Below are positions 1 through 9,756 of a stretch of 64,000 nt of DNA, one piece after another; positions within the stretch are counted from its first letter, which is position 1; each line of letters starts with the position of its first letter. Both the position numbers and the translations under genes were made by a program. Location: contig CM056588.1 of the NCBI GenBank assembly GCA_029721435.1, positions 36,349,430-36,413,429 of the forward strand, read 5' to 3'. The DNA is from Gymnothorax reevesii. Its lineage: Eukaryota > Chordata > Actinopteri > Anguilliformes > Muraenidae. A model generated the notes under the pieces. That model saw only the letters and a list, made by a program, of their open reading frames with translations. It made no database searches and was not told where the DNA came from.

Positions 1-266
1 GGACATTACATCGACTTCCATACATTCTTCCTGTGTCTCTACAGCCTTTCCATAATCTTAACAATGAGCAATATATACCTAACCCAAACCCTTACCCTAA
101 CCTTAACCTGTCCTTAATTCTAACCTTACCTCAAACCTTAACTAATAAGTCACAATTTGCCTTTGTAGTTGTGTGGACCGGCCAAAATGTTCTTAATACC
201 CAAAAAAGACTGAATTTTGTTGGTTTAAAACTCATTCCGGTCCTCAGTACGTAGCAAGTACAAGAA

Positions 267-310
<44 letters not shown>

Positions 311-1184
311 GGACACAGTCACACACACTCAGACACAGTCTAACACACTCTCACCTGCACACACTCAGTCATCGTCACACACACATACACATACACACAC
401 ACACACACGCACGCACGCACGCAGTCTCACACACTCTCATACACACACTCAGACATCGTCTCACATGCACACATACACACACACACTCAGACACACATTA
501 TCGCTCTTTCCTCCCTCTAGATCTCACCTCTCAGAGGACAGCATGTCCATGATGCAGTTTATTGAGGGTTGGTGGTCAGTAGCCTCTTTAGCGCCGCGTT
601 TTTTTTTTTCTTTGTTAGTTTCTGCTGTTCTCTTTGTTACCGCATCTCTCTTTGCCCTCCCTCCCCCATCTCTCTCCCCGCGGCTGGCGCCGTACGCTGG
701 GCGATAAAAACAGAAGTGGACAGCAGTACATTAGTGTTCTTTCATGAGAATCTGCCTCTTGTTTTGTGTAATTTCCTCCCGAATTAGAGGCACAGATGCA
801 TGCACTTGCCCTTGTATTAAATCTCAGGATGTAATTTCGGTTTGGAGCATCTCTGCGCTCTGGCAGTGAAGCCAGACGGTGCGAGTGCGGACCGTGGTCA
901 GCAGTGTGATGTAATGGACCGGCACATCGCTTTACACAGGAGAGCTTAATCTGGCCTCTCGCTGCTCTCCAGCAACCAGCTGCAAATGAGAACAAAACAG
1001 CCGTCCTGTCTGAATATTCTGTGATGGAGCGCCAGGCTTACAAACGGACCTGAATATGCATTCTTTGCTGTGTGATGGGGAGTGTAGCCTTGCTATCCTT
1101 TATTTGTGTGTGTATGTGTGTGCGCGTGTGTGTGTATGAAACTGTGCATGCGTGTTTGTGTGACCTTGAATGTGTGCTAGTGTG
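1..1184. other. Intronic sequence with CA arrays, no gene seen
   Basis: No exon of the kinase gene and no other gene is recognisable here. Positions 60-140 hold a CCTAA/CCTTA-rich stretch that is too irregular to be telomeric. A CA-rich block lies at about 270-497. A pyrimidine stretch lies at 598-680. TG-rich sequence at 1100-1184 forms the left flank of the Tc1-like transposon. Because the first visible BRSK2 exon starts in the middle of the kinase domain, this stretch is inferred to be BRSK2 intron. Confidence 0.5.
270..497. repeat. (CA)n microsatellite cluster
   Basis: An almost pure CA array runs from 270 to about 308, followed by interrupted ACACAC/ACTCAGACA repeats to about 497. Long open frames here on either strand are products of the dinucleotide repeat. 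Confidence 0.9.
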
Positions 1185-1186
1185 TA

Positions 1187-1410
1187 CAGGTGCTGGTCAA
1201 CGAATTAGAATAATTTGAAATAGCACAATCGTTAATTTTCTTGATGCATTTTTTGTGCAGAAAGCAAATCAGGTGTTCACCGCGCCTGTCCTACTTGTTA
1301 GAGTATTCACAGAACTCGCTACCTATAAAAAATTTGCTCAGCTGAGCTTTCCAAAAGGCCCACTTAGGCCATTTAACTGTGACACTGTTGTTTTATTGAA
1401 TTAGAAAAAT
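1187..1410. repeat. Left terminal inverted repeat of Tc1-like element
   Basis: Reads inward as CAGGTGCTGGTCAACGAATT and continues for about 220 bases with high identity to the reverse complement of 9757-9981. A TA dinucleotide precedes it. Confidence 0.9.
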
Positions 1411-1467
1411 TGAGAAACCGTTTCACTGAATTAAAATAATTTTATTATAATTAGAATCATCACTTTC

Positions 1468-2474
1468 TCAGTATTTTGTGGCTGCCTCCTTGGCTTGTAT
1501 GACTGCCTGAAGTCCCCGCGGCATCGATTTGACCAGCTTGTCACAAGTTTCCGCACTCGCAGCTTCCCAGGCAGTGGCGATGTTCTGCTTCAGTTGGTCC
1601 AGCGAAGTCGGCTTTCTGTCGTGAATTTTCCACTTGACGATGGCCCAAAGGTTTTCAATAACATTGAGGTCAGGCGAGTTGGCCGGCCATGCCAAAACTT
1701 CAAGCTGCTTTCCAGCGAACCAATCTTTGGTCGACTTTGGCGCATGAGCCTGTGCAAGATCCTATTGAAATATGAGGTCTACTTCGCCGAACTGTTCCTC
1801 AACAATCGGAATCAGGAACGTTTCCAGAACATGTTGGTATACGGCAACATTGACAGTCTTCTTGAGGAAGCAGTTTCCCTACACCCCGAGCGGACATGCA
1901 TCCCCAGACCATAACGCTCTGGGGAAACTTGACGGATCTTTTTACGCTCTCGTGATTGTAGGTTTCACCATCACAACGCCAGACAAAAGGACCTTGGTCA
2001 CCGAAGGAGATGCAAAAGCGTGATTCGTCACTGAAGACCACTTTCTGTCTGTCTTCAGCAGTCCACTCGCCGTGTTCTTTGGCCCACTTCAGCCGTTTCT
2101 CCATTTGTTTCTTGTTCAGCATCGGTTTTACTGCTGGAACGCGAGATTCGAAGCCGAGTTTGCGCAGACGACGGTAAGTGGTTGATCTCGAGACGTTAGC
2201 GCCGGTCTGCTCATTCCACAAGTCGCTGAGCTCAGAAATGGACTTGAACCGGTTGCTGACTGCGATCTTTCTCAGCTGCTTGTTGTCACGAGCAGAAGTT
2301 TTTCGGATGCCGGAACAGTTGGTGCGCTTGCTGCAGTCTTTCTTTAGAGCTTTGCAAATGGAAGACTGGCTGATGCCGAGCTGCTCAGCAATTTTAGTTT
2401 GGGTCAAGCCTTGTTAGCGAAGGGCTTGAATTTGAGTCACTATTCCCGTTTAGAGGTCGCGCTGCTTACCCATG
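1468..2474 (-). pseudogene. Tc1-like transposase, inactivated
   Basis: Cut-and-paste transposase of the Tc1 group. An ATG-started frame begins near 2474 but meets two stops before the long open piece 2407-1799 (202 residues). That piece holds a helix-turn-helix (TKIAEQLGISQSSICKAL), a second DNA-binding part and the first catalytic Asp region (VFSDESRF). A frameshift lies near 1850, and an in-frame stop lies near 1765 just before the second catalytic Asp region (DLAQAHAPKS). The piece 1695-1468 carries the NSPDLNVIENLW motif with the catalytic Glu. With several stops and a frameshift the copy cannot be autonomous. The breaks are compatible with neutral decay after insertion. Confidence 0.9.
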
Positions 2475-2518
2475 ATTGATTTTACAACTTAGAACTTCTA
2501 CTCAACCCTGACTTTATA

Positions 2519-2526
2519 CTGCACAG
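2519..2526. repeat. 8-bp target duplication, left of hAT element
   Basis: CTGCACAG at 2519-2526 is repeated exactly at 9684-9691. An 8-bp duplication is the signature of hAT transposition and fixes the ends of the element at 2527 and 9683. Confidence 0.92.
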
Positions 2527-2989
2527 CAGTGGCGGTTTTTCGCGGAGGCCCAAAAATTATTGCAAGAAAGAGAAAATATTAATAAGCTTCACCACAATGT
2601 ATTTTATATTGTTGTCATTTCCTTGTCAAAACACTACATCAGCGCACTTCTGCTTTGGCTGAGCGTGAGGAGCAAAACAGCGCCCCTCCTGTCAAGCTCT
2701 CATTGTGTATTACACTTTGTGTCTCATGCCCTCCGCCCTGACTGTCAGTTCGGAGGCCAGCTTCACTCGGCCTTCCTTAGGAAAAAAAAAACAGCCCGTA
2801 TTAGCCAATCAGATTGAAGCAAGGCTCATCGCTTAATGGTCGATGCATCATTAAAAAAAAATGAGGGAGGCCAGATCAAATCTGGCTTCCAACCAATCAC
2901 AAACTGTTACGGAAAATACACACACTGATTCAACTGTCCCGCCAGGCACCAGCCAGCCCACACAGAAAGTATAGCCAGTAAGTCAGAGA

Positions 2990-3346
2990 ATGGATGGTGA
3001 CAGGGACCCTGAGTTTCTTGTAAAAAATGACTTCACAAAACTTCCTTTTGAGGTTCAACTAAAAGTCAAGCGGGACGGTAGGCCGACTCCAAAGCTCAAT
3101 TTAACTAAGGGGAGAGCTGATGGAAAAGTTCGCTCTTTTTGTGAAGCTAACTATGCTAGAAACGAGTGGCTAACAGGAAGTGCCGAGCTTAACGGGCTTT
3201 TCTGCTGGCCATGTCTCCTATGGCCCGCCGTGGCCTTTTTGATCACCGGGTTGTTGTCACATTTTTCTTATGTGATGCATAAAATGTGGTGTTTTATTCT
3301 TTATTATTCCTGTCATGTCAAGTGGATTTCAGAGCATGATGGCTAA
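2990..3346 (+). pseudogene. hAT transposase N-terminal fragment, TTF-type zinc finger start
   Basis: A 118-residue open frame starts MDGDRDPEFLVKNDF. It contains the stretch EWLTGSAELNGLFCWPCLLW, which matches the opening of the TTF-type zinc finger domain of the hAT (ZMYM6/ZBED-related) transposase group, where the FCxPCLLF block is typical. After the block the frame loses similarity and ends at 3346. No DDE or dimerisation domain remains in the element. The fragment sits in the expected place, after an untranslated leader from the left end at 2527. The family assignment rests on one short motif plus the element's own ends. Confidence 0.65.
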
Positions 3347-3470
3347 GCTGTACTGTTTTTTTATTCTCTCAATCCTTACCGAGACTGCATTTGGGTCCGC
3401 TGACATCAGCTGCACTATCGGCTGACAGCTGTAAGGTTTACAGTTGATAGCGCTGCAGCACAGTTGATAT

Positions 3471-3788
3471 TGTGACAATCCCACAGGTGAATTGACATTT
3501 GCAAACCAGTTTATTGATAGAAGGCAAGCAAACATTCATTTTTGTCATGTTCGTCAAAATACAACTAACAGGCATGGGATGCAATGTCACCGTTGACACA
3601 CCCAGGGTGTAAACTCTGCAAGTATAAAATAACTCCACCCACCCCAACATTGTAATAACACTCACAATAATAATACATCCCCAGCACACCAAACATTCCT
3701 AAACACAGTCTAAAAACACTAACAATGAAAACATAACTCACTCCCAGCATGCCCAGCTTCAGGTCGTAACAGGCACAACCCTGTTACA
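3471..3788 (-). repeat. 3' LTR of Gypsy element
   Basis: The 318-bp direct repeat partner of 8650-8967, bounded by TG and CA. Flanking ATAT at 3467-3470 matches 8968-8971. The short frames inside it are not genes. Confidence 0.93.
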
Positions 3789-3802
3789 CTGCCCCCCTCT
3801 AA
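3789..3802 (-). promoter_or_regulatory. Polypurine tract
   Basis: On the minus strand the bases immediately before the 3' LTR read as a purine run, GTTAGAGGGGGGCAG. This is the usual site for priming plus-strand DNA synthesis in LTR retroelements. Confidence 0.7.
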
Positions 3803-3819
3803 CAAAGAAACGATATGGC

Positions 3820-4179
3820 TCAAAAATCGCACACAAAATCCCTCAGGTGATGGGGCCGCTGCCGGCGCCTCCCTCTGGGCCGTTGCTCTAGAGGAAGTGG
3901 CTCAGTGAGAGGGTCTAAGTCAGCGACTGCCGGGTCCCCAGTTGCACGCTGAAGGTCCTTTTCAGTTTCAACCCCCCAATAACCCCCCTCCTGTTCATTG
4001 ATCACATTGCTGTTTTGTGCAAGATCTAACTGAGTTTCCCTTGTTGTGACTCCCAACTCTGTACTGTCAGTAATGTCAGCACGGCCTACATAAGGTGCCA
4101 GCCGGTCCCTATGCAGCACCACTACTCGCTGTCTCGTCCTCAGTTTAACTTTGTACACTACCTCTGAGATTCTCTCCAA
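3820..4179 (-). pseudogene. Gypsy integrase C-terminal tail, after an in-frame stop
   Basis: This 119-codon open piece is in the same frame as pol and is separated from it only by the TAG at 4195-4197 plus a few codons. Its start, ERISEVVYKVK followed by LHRDRLAPY, matches the C-terminal part of Gypsy integrases just after the GPY/F-like segment. The rest is acidic and low in complexity. The single nonsense codon suggests a recent lesion. Which codon was originally there cannot be settled from one copy. Confidence 0.75.
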
Positions 4180-4194
4180 TACCAGACATGGCCC

Positions 4195-7100
4195 CTACCA
4201 CGCACTATCCAGCTTGGGGCTACGGCCCTTTTTCCGACGAGGGTTGAACACCCACACCCGCTCACCTTCCTGAAACTCCCGCCCTTTTCCATAAGCATCG
4301 TAAGCCTTCTTTTGACGGAACCCAGCCTGGGCTAAGTTCTCCCGCGCTACTGCGTGGACGGTATCCATGTGGTTCTGCAGCCGCTCGAGGTAATCGAGCC
4401 CCGGGGCCAACGGGGCCCTTTCCTCTGGGGGTCGCCCATACACAAGGTCTGCAGAGGTTCTCAACTCTCTTCCCATCATGAGCTGAGCTGGAGTACACAT
4501 GGTGGACTCCTGCACTGCGGATCTATAGGACAACAGTATTAGAGGCAACTGCTCATCCCAGTCACGTTGATCTTCCGAAGTGAGTATGGCTAATTGAGTG
4601 GCCAGTGTCCGATTAAACCTCTCGACAAGACCGTCACTTTGTGGGTGCAGGGGTGTTGTCCTGGTCTTTTTGATCCCCAGATGGTCACAAAGGGCAGCAA
4701 AGAGTCGCGATTCGAAGTTGCGGCCCTGATCACTATGGAGCTCCAAGGGGATGCCAAATCTGCTAAACATGCCCCCCAGGAGACAATCAAGGATGGTGGA
4801 GGTCTCTTGATCAGGAATAGCGTAGGCTTCTGGCCATTTGGAAAAGTAATCCATGGCCACTAGTACAAACCGATTTCCTCTGCTGGACAGTGGAAAGGGC
4901 CCCATTACGTCCACTCCGACTCTCTCCATCGGGGAGCCCACCTGGTACTGCTGGAGCGGCGCATGGGATTGCCCGGCCGGTCCCTTCTTAGCCACACACT
5001 CATCACATCGACGGCAGAAAGCCTCCACATCCTTGTGGTGTCGGCCCCAGTAAAACTTCTCCTGAAATTTGCGCAAGGTCTTGTAATAGCCAAAGTGCCC
5101 AGCTCCAGGTGCTCCATGCACTGTCTTCAATGCGTTCTCTCGAAGAGCCTTGGGCACCACCAACTGCCATGTCGTTTGGCCTCCGGGTGCCTGCCAGGTT
5201 CGGTACAGAACACCCTCCTGTAAACTCAGGGACTCCCACTGTGCCAGCAGCCCTTTAATGGCAGGGGAGAATGGAGCACTTTCCTCTCGCCCGGGTTTTT
5301 CGCCCCCCTGCTTCCACATGAGTAGTGGTCCGAGGTCTGGATCGGCCTTCTGGTGGTCTCGGAGCTCATCGGTTGATAGCTCAGCTAGTGGCGACGAGGA
5401 GAGTGGTCCCCTGACTTGAGCCACAAGTCCCTTATTTTGCACCCTCTCCTCCAACCTGGAACAGTGCTTGCAGCCTTCATCTGCACATGGGCGTCTTGAT
5501 AACGCGTCCGCATTACCATGGGTAGGCCCTGATCGGTGTTCCATTTGGAAATCATACCCCTGGAGGATTTCTATCCATCTGGCCACTTGCCCTTCTGGTT
5601 CCTTGAAGCTGAGCAGCCAGCAGAGGGCAGCATGGTCTGTCCTCAATAAGAAACGCCTACCATAGAGGTATGGGTGGAAGTGTCGGATGGCAAGCACAAC
5701 AGCTAACAGTTCACGTCTGGTGACACAGTAATTTCGCTCTGGCCCACTAAGCGACTTGCTGTAGTATGCAATGACAGGCTCCCCTTCTGTCTGCTGAGAT
5801 AGCACGGCACCAACCGCACTGTCGCTCGCGTCAGTGTCCAGTACAAAGGGGTGATCAAGAATGGGCGGCGCAAGAATGGGCGCATTTATCAATGCTTGCT
5901 GCAGTGCTTCAAATGCCTGCTGGCAGTCTGAGTCCCACTTAAAATCCCTCCCTTTTTCCATGAGCCTGTGTAGCGGTCTAGCTACATCAGCAAAGGAGCG
6001 AATGAATCGTCGATAATATGACGCCAGCCCGACAAATCCTCTGACTTCCTTCCGACACCGCGGAATAGGCCACTCCCTCACAGCACGGACCTTCTCTGGG
6101 TCCGTCGAAACACCCTGGGGGCCCACTACATGTCCGAGGAAGTGCGTCTCTCTTCGCAGGAGCGCACATTTGTGGGGGTTCATCCGGGGGTTTGCTGACT
6201 TGAAGCACTCGAATACTTTGCGCAGGTTGCTCAGAGCCAAGCTAAAGTTGGCCCCATGGGCCAGCACATCATCGAGGTACACGACACAGGCAGAGCGTGG
6301 TACAGGCCTTAACACCTTCTCCATTAGCCGTTCAAAACTTGCAGGGGCATTACACAGCCCAAAGGGCATGACTGTGTACTGCCACAAGCCCCGGCCATTC
6401 GAGAAGGCTGTCTTAGGTTTGGCGTCTGGTGAAAGTTCCACCTGCCAGTACCCGCTTCTCAAATCCAAGGAGCTAAACCACTGTGAACCAGCTACTGCGT
6501 CAAGAGTGTCGTCGATTCTTGGGACCGGGTACGAATCTTTTCGAGTTACTTCATTCACACGCCTGTAGTCATGGCACAGTCGTAGACAACCATTTTTCTT
6601 GGTAACGGGTACCACCGGTGACAACCATGGGCTGTCACTTGGTTCAATCACCCCTGCAGCTTCCATTCGTTTTATCTCCGCCTCCACTGCCTCAAACTTT
6701 ACTAAGGGTAAGCGCCTGGGCCTTTGTCGGATTGGGGCAGCATTCCCGGTATCAATGCTGTGTTGCACCACATTAGTTCGAGTACACTCACCATCCGTTG
6801 CCGCAAACAGATGGCGATACTCCATCAGCAACCCTCTCAGCTCCTGTTGCTCATCTGGTGTCAGCCCCTCCTTGCTGCGGTTCCACAGGTCTTCCAGGGC
6901 AGCTGCTGTTTCTGTAGAGACACCCTCCCAGCATAGAACATCGCCCAGTGCTTGCCCCCCTACAGAAGCAGAAGCATTCACTGTGTAGAGGGCATGGTTA
7001 GGGTTATTGAGTGTGACCGGTGAACCACCCACTAGCACAGTGCCCTTCCCCACATCCACAACAGCCCCAACAGCCCCTAAACAGTCAACCCCCAAAATGC

Positions 7101-7386
7101 AATCCTCTTTTATGTTAGCTAACCAGAATTCCGCTTTTGCATGAGTGTCTCCTAGCACAAGTGATAAGGTACATGAACCTCGCATAGGAGCCAAGTCACC
7201 AGTTACCGTTTCCATAACTCGATTAGCAGGCATGAATGTAACATTTGGTAGTACTCCGGGTCTAACTAAACTAATGTCTGACCCGGTGTCAACTAAGGCC
7301 CTACAAGGTATGCCTTGCAGCTGACATGACACTCGTAGAGTTCCCCCAACCCCAAGTCTCCCCACACACAGTCTCTCTGGTTCCAC
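4195..7386 (-). CDS. pol: Gypsy pol polyprotein: protease, RT, RNase H, integrase
   Basis: A 1063-residue open frame. An aspartic protease active site DTGS is at about residues 33-36. The reverse transcriptase spans about residues 225-420 with YLDD at 370-373. RNase H has DTDASD at about 517-522. The integrase zinc-binding residues are H757, H764, C791 and C794. The integrase catalytic triad is D826, D886 and E922, spaced D-59-D-35-E as in retroviral-type integrases. The frame ends at a TAG inside the integrase C-terminal domain (KLDSAW then stop), while the tail continues in frame downstream. The start is uncertain because gag and pol are in different frames and a programmed shift is possible. 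All visible catalytic residues are present. Confidence 0.93.
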   Translation of the reverse strand: MEPERLCVGRLGVGGTLRVSCQLQGIPCRALVDTGSDISLVRPGVLPNVTFMPANRVMETVTGDLAPMRGSCTLSLVLGDTHAKAEFWLANIKEDCILGVDCLGAVGAVVDVGKGTVLVGGSPVTLNNPNHALYTVNASASVGGQALGDVLCWEGVSTETAAALEDLWNRSKEGLTPDEQQELRGLLMEYRHLFAATDGECTRTNVVQHSIDTGNAAPIRQRPRRLPLVKFEAVEAEIKRMEAAGVIEPSDSPWLSPVVPVTKKNGCLRLCHDYRRVNEVTRKDSYPVPRIDDTLDAVAGSQWFSSLDLRSGYWQVELSPDAKPKTAFSNGRGLWQYTVMPFGLCNAPASFERLMEKVLRPVPRSACVVYLDDVLAHGANFSLALSNLRKVFECFKSANPRMNPHKCALLRRETHFLGHVVGPQGVSTDPEKVRAVREWPIPRCRKEVRGFVGLASYYRRFIRSFADVARPLHRLMEKGRDFKWDSDCQQAFEALQQALINAPILAPPILDHPFVLDTDASDSAVGAVLSQQTEGEPVIAYYSKSLSGPERNYCVTRRELLAVVLAIRHFHPYLYGRRFLLRTDHAALCWLLSFKEPEGQVARWIEILQGYDFQMEHRSGPTHGNADALSRRPCADEGCKHCSRLEERVQNKGLVAQVRGPLSSSPLAELSTDELRDHQKADPDLGPLLMWKQGGEKPGREESAPFSPAIKGLLAQWESLSLQEGVLYRTWQAPGGQTTWQLVVPKALRENALKTVHGAPGAGHFGYYKTLRKFQEKFYWGRHHKDVEAFCRRCDECVAKKGPAGQSHAPLQQYQVGSPMERVGVDVMGPFPLSSRGNRFVLVAMDYFSKWPEAYAIPDQETSTILDCLLGGMFSRFGIPLELHSDQGRNFESRLFAALCDHLGIKKTRTTPLHPQSDGLVERFNRTLATQLAILTSEDQRDWDEQLPLILLSYRSAVQESTMCTPAQLMMGRELRTSADLVYGRPPEERAPLAPGLDYLERLQNHMDTVHAVARENLAQAGFRQKKAYDAYGKGREFQEGERVWVFNPRRKKGRSPKLDSAW

Positions 7387-7424
7387 CGGGGATGCAGAGG
7401 GACTACGGGCCAGCGTTTCCCCGG

Positions 7425-7667
7425 CTATGCTGACCCGCTGCCGTTTCCCGACTCAGCTGGCCATCTGGCGGTGCAGTGTCGACGTAGATGTCCAGTGTCT
7501 CCGCAGTTCCAACACCGCCGTGACTCTGCAGAACTCGCTGCGCTCATGCTGGGCTGGCTCTCTGCCACGTCCGATGCTGCTCGTACCACTGGGTGCTGTA
7601 CGGCTGGCGAGGCTCCATCCATCAGAATAGCCTCGATCTCCTCCGCCTGGCACAATGCCATCTCCAA
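7425..7667 (-). CDS. Gypsy gag C-terminal piece with zinc knuckle
   Basis: This frame carries a single CCHC zinc knuckle, CWNCGDTGHLRRHC (C-X2-C-X4-H-X4-C), the nucleocapsid RNA-binding motif of Gag. It overlaps the end of the longer gag frame by about 45 bases and is shifted relative to it. The two are therefore one Gag interrupted by a small indel near 7660-7690. It lies directly upstream of the protease. Confidence 0.8.
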   Translation of the reverse strand: MEMALCQAEEIEAILMDGASPAVQHPVVRAASDVAESQPSMSAASSAESRRCWNCGDTGHLRRHCTARWPAESGNGSGSA

Positions 7668-8479
7668 TGTAGTCGGTTAGCCAGCCGCACCTGCTGTCGC
7701 AATTGACCCGGCCTCAGCCCTCTCAGAAAAGCGTCTAGGGCCAAGCTCTGGACTGATGCTGGTGGTAGCTCGGGGTGTGCGCGACTGGCCAGGCGCAGGA
7801 CATCAGCAGCCAGGACACCCAGTCTCTCTTTGGCCTGTCGACAACGCTGATGAAGCTGGTCTCTCAAGCCTATAATGGATATAGGCTCACCAAATCGACG
7901 CTTCAAGGCCGCCACCATCTCAGCATAGGAGACCTCACCCCGATGACTAATGTCCAGTAGGGCCTGGCGAGCAGCCCCCTCCAACGCTATTGCCAAACTT
8001 GCTGCTTTTTGTGTATCAGTCCATTTTGCCGCAGTAGCCACAAGCTCAAACTGGAATAAGTACGCTTCCCAGCTACTAGTACCATCATAACGTCCCAGCT
8101 TAGGTATTGCAGCAGGCGGCTGCATGGGTTTTTCGGGGCTTGGCACTGGCGTATTTAAGGAGCTCATCAACCGCGCCAGTGCCTGCCCCATGTCTGCAAT
8201 TTGTTGCTGCAAGCTAAGGATTGCTTCTTGCTGTTGCACAGGCACAGTGCTGTTCAAACTCTCAGCGACGGTGCTTTGTGCACCTCCCTCCATCTGGTGG
8301 CGCACTTCCAACATCTCACCGAGTGCTGTGGCCCCGTAAAGCTGAACATCGGCTGCCGGCGCTCCGCCCCCATGGCTCCTCTGCGTGGGTGGAGCGGAGT
8401 CTTCTCCAGCTGTTGGCGGCGGCGCCCTGCCCCGATATCGCGCAGGTGAAGCATCTTCTTCTCCGGCTAGCCGATCCAT
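7622..8479 (-). CDS. gag: Gypsy gag, capsid region
   Basis: A 285-residue frame in the gag position, between the 5' LTR leader and pol. The N-terminal half is low in complexity (Ala, Gly, Pro). From about residue 125 it shows the capsid-like core of retrotransposon Gag proteins (LGRYDGTSSWEAYLFQFE, then KAASLAIALEGAARQAL). The end, rich in Arg (CARRRRSRLF), is probably out of frame, because the zinc knuckle continues in another frame at 7667. No protease or RT motif lies in this frame. Confidence 0.8.
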   Translation of the reverse strand: MDRLAGEEDASPARYRGRAPPPTAGEDSAPPTQRSHGGGAPAADVQLYGATALGEMLEVRHQMEGGAQSTVAESLNSTVPVQQQEAILSLQQQIADMGQALARLMSSLNTPVPSPEKPMQPPAAIPKLGRYDGTSSWEAYLFQFELVATAAKWTDTQKAASLAIALEGAARQALLDISHRGEVSYAEMVAALKRRFGEPISIIGLRDQLHQRCRQAKERLGVLAADVLRLASRAHPELPPASVQSLALDAFLRGLRPGQLRQQVRLANRLHWRWHCARRRRSRLF

Positions 8480-8624
8480 CTTCCTCCTAGTTGCCCATGC
8501 AGCACTGCTTCCATCAGGTAGGCGATATGCTTCTCCACAGCAACAGTCCCAGCATCAGCTAAGCGAGTAGGCTTCCACTCCTGTTCCAACTTGTCAGATA
8601 ATCACTTTCTGAAGTTGGAGGCTG

Positions 8625-8649
8625 GTTCCATGATAACTTCTGACACCAA
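8625..8649 (-). promoter_or_regulatory. Primer-binding-site-like sequence
   Basis: On the minus strand, directly inside the 5' LTR, the sequence reads TTGGTGTCAGAAG. The TGG start is complementary to the CCA end of a tRNA, as expected for a primer binding site. I could not assign the tRNA. Confidence 0.6.
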
Positions 8650-8967
8650 TGTGACAAACCCAGAGGTGAATTGACATTTGCAAACCAGTTTATTGATAGA
8701 AGGCAAGCAAACATTTGTTTTTGTCATGTTCGTCAAAATAAAACTAACAGGCATGGGATGCAATGTCACCGTTGACACACCCAGGGTGTAAACTCTGCAA
8801 GTATAAAATAACTCCACCCACCCCAACATTGTAATAACACTCACAATAATAATACATCCCCAGCACACCAAACATTCCTAAACACAGTCTAAAAACACTA
8901 ACAATGAAAACATAACTCACTCCCAGCATGCCCAGCTACAGGTCGTAACAGGCACAACCCTGTTACA
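8650..8967 (-). repeat. 5' LTR of Gypsy element
   Basis: A 318-bp direct repeat partner of 3471-3788 with about six substitutions by eye. Followed by ATAT at 8968-8971. Confidence 0.93.
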
Positions 8968-9683
8968 ATATCAATTTTTATATAAACCTTTGTAACTATG
9001 TATTTTATATTTAGTTTATGTAATTCAGACGCTGCGCACGGGTTATGCATTCGTGTTGAGTGTGTTTTTGGATGTAGGAATATTGGGCATCCTTGTGATT
9101 TGTTAATTTCAGTCACGAGGCTGTCACATATGACATTGTTACTTCTAATGTTGGTGGAAGGGGTTTGCCTGTGTTTGTGTACAATAGTCCACGGCTGTCT
9201 TGCAAATGCTTTTGTTGCCAATTAATTAAATATGAGTCAGAGATAAGCATTGTCCACAAAACGGAACTTCCTTAATACTGTCTGTGAAAGCAATGGCTAA
9301 AATGTTTTTGTTATGTCTAGATCTTGTCATAATTCGCGTCTGATCGCTATGTGTTTAGCTTTCTGCTGTACTAAAGCTACGAGACGTTTACCAGCTTCGC
9401 ATGGGCTTCCTCTAACTAATCACATACTACTGTGTGCCAGAGCCATGAGCGGGCGTACAGCCCGAAGCACGCATCCACAGCTCTCCCTCGCGCTTTCACT
9501 GTCTCTCACACACGCGGTCCTCTTTTTTAACCTCTTTCTTCACTAAAATGAATGAGAAGTCGGGAGAATAAAGGTACTGTAACAGTAGGCTAATTTGTTT
9601 GTAGGAAAATAACACGTAAACACTGAATTAAATTCGTTGTTCATTCTGGCTTCCTCGGTCATTTTTGTCACGGGCCGCCACTG
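8968..9683 (+). other. Right arm of hAT element, no coding motif
   Basis: This sequence follows the retrotransposon and ends in the hAT inverted repeat CCGCCACTG. No transposase catalytic region is visible. A short frame at 9313-9546 shows no domain and is not called. Confidence 0.6.
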
Positions 9684-9756
9684 CTGCACAGTGAACACTC
9701 TTCACAGAAAACAAAAATTCAAGCACTTATTCTAATTCAATGAAATGACTTATGAA

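Larger units (their letters stand above)
3471..8967 (-). mobile_element. Ty3/Gypsy LTR retrotransposon, nearly intact
   Basis: Two direct 318-bp LTRs (3471-3788 and 8650-8967), both running TGTGACAA to CTGTTACA on the + strand, flank gag and pol genes read on the minus strand. The same four bases, ATAT, lie outside both LTRs (3467-3470 and 8968-8971). The order protease, reverse transcriptase, RNase H, integrase is that of Ty3/Gypsy. A purine tract lies next to the 3' LTR and a primer-binding-like TGG start lies inside the 5' LTR. I counted six differences between the LTRs, about 2 percent, so the insertion is recent. Gag is frameshifted and the integrase tail has a stop. No envelope gene is seen. 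Confidence 0.95.
2527..9683 (+). mobile_element. hAT-superfamily transposon, interrupted by Gypsy element
   Basis: The ends are short inverted repeats beginning CAGTGGCGG at both sides (2527-2535 and 9675-9683), with an exact 8-bp target duplication CTGCACAG. It lies just upstream of the Tc1-like transposase start, inside that transposon. Without the Gypsy insertion it would be about 1.66 kb (2527-3470 plus 8972-9683). It holds only the N-terminal part of a TTF/ZMYM-type hAT transposase on the + strand, so it is a deleted, non-autonomous copy. Confidence 0.9.

Noticed and set aside
33..254. Telomere-like CCCTAA sequence and frame at the left edge
   Set aside because: The motif is irregular (CCTTA, CCCAAA, CCTTACC) over only about 80 bases and no coding signal supports the frame.
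615..995. 126-codon minus-strand frame
   Set aside because: No recognisable domain, and part of it is the complement of a pyrimidine tract.
1468..2474. Possible domesticated transposase gene
   Set aside because: Multiple stops and a frameshift, plus intact transposon ends and TA flanks, point to an ordinary dead Tc1 copy.
3820..4179. Envelope gene downstream of Gypsy pol
   Set aside because: The piece is in frame with integrase and matches its C-terminal tail. There is no signal peptide or transmembrane segment.
8602..8929. Repeated frames in the LTRs (also 3438-3750)
   Set aside because: The same sequence occurs in both LTRs. These are regulatory repeats of the retrotransposon and the frames show no domain.
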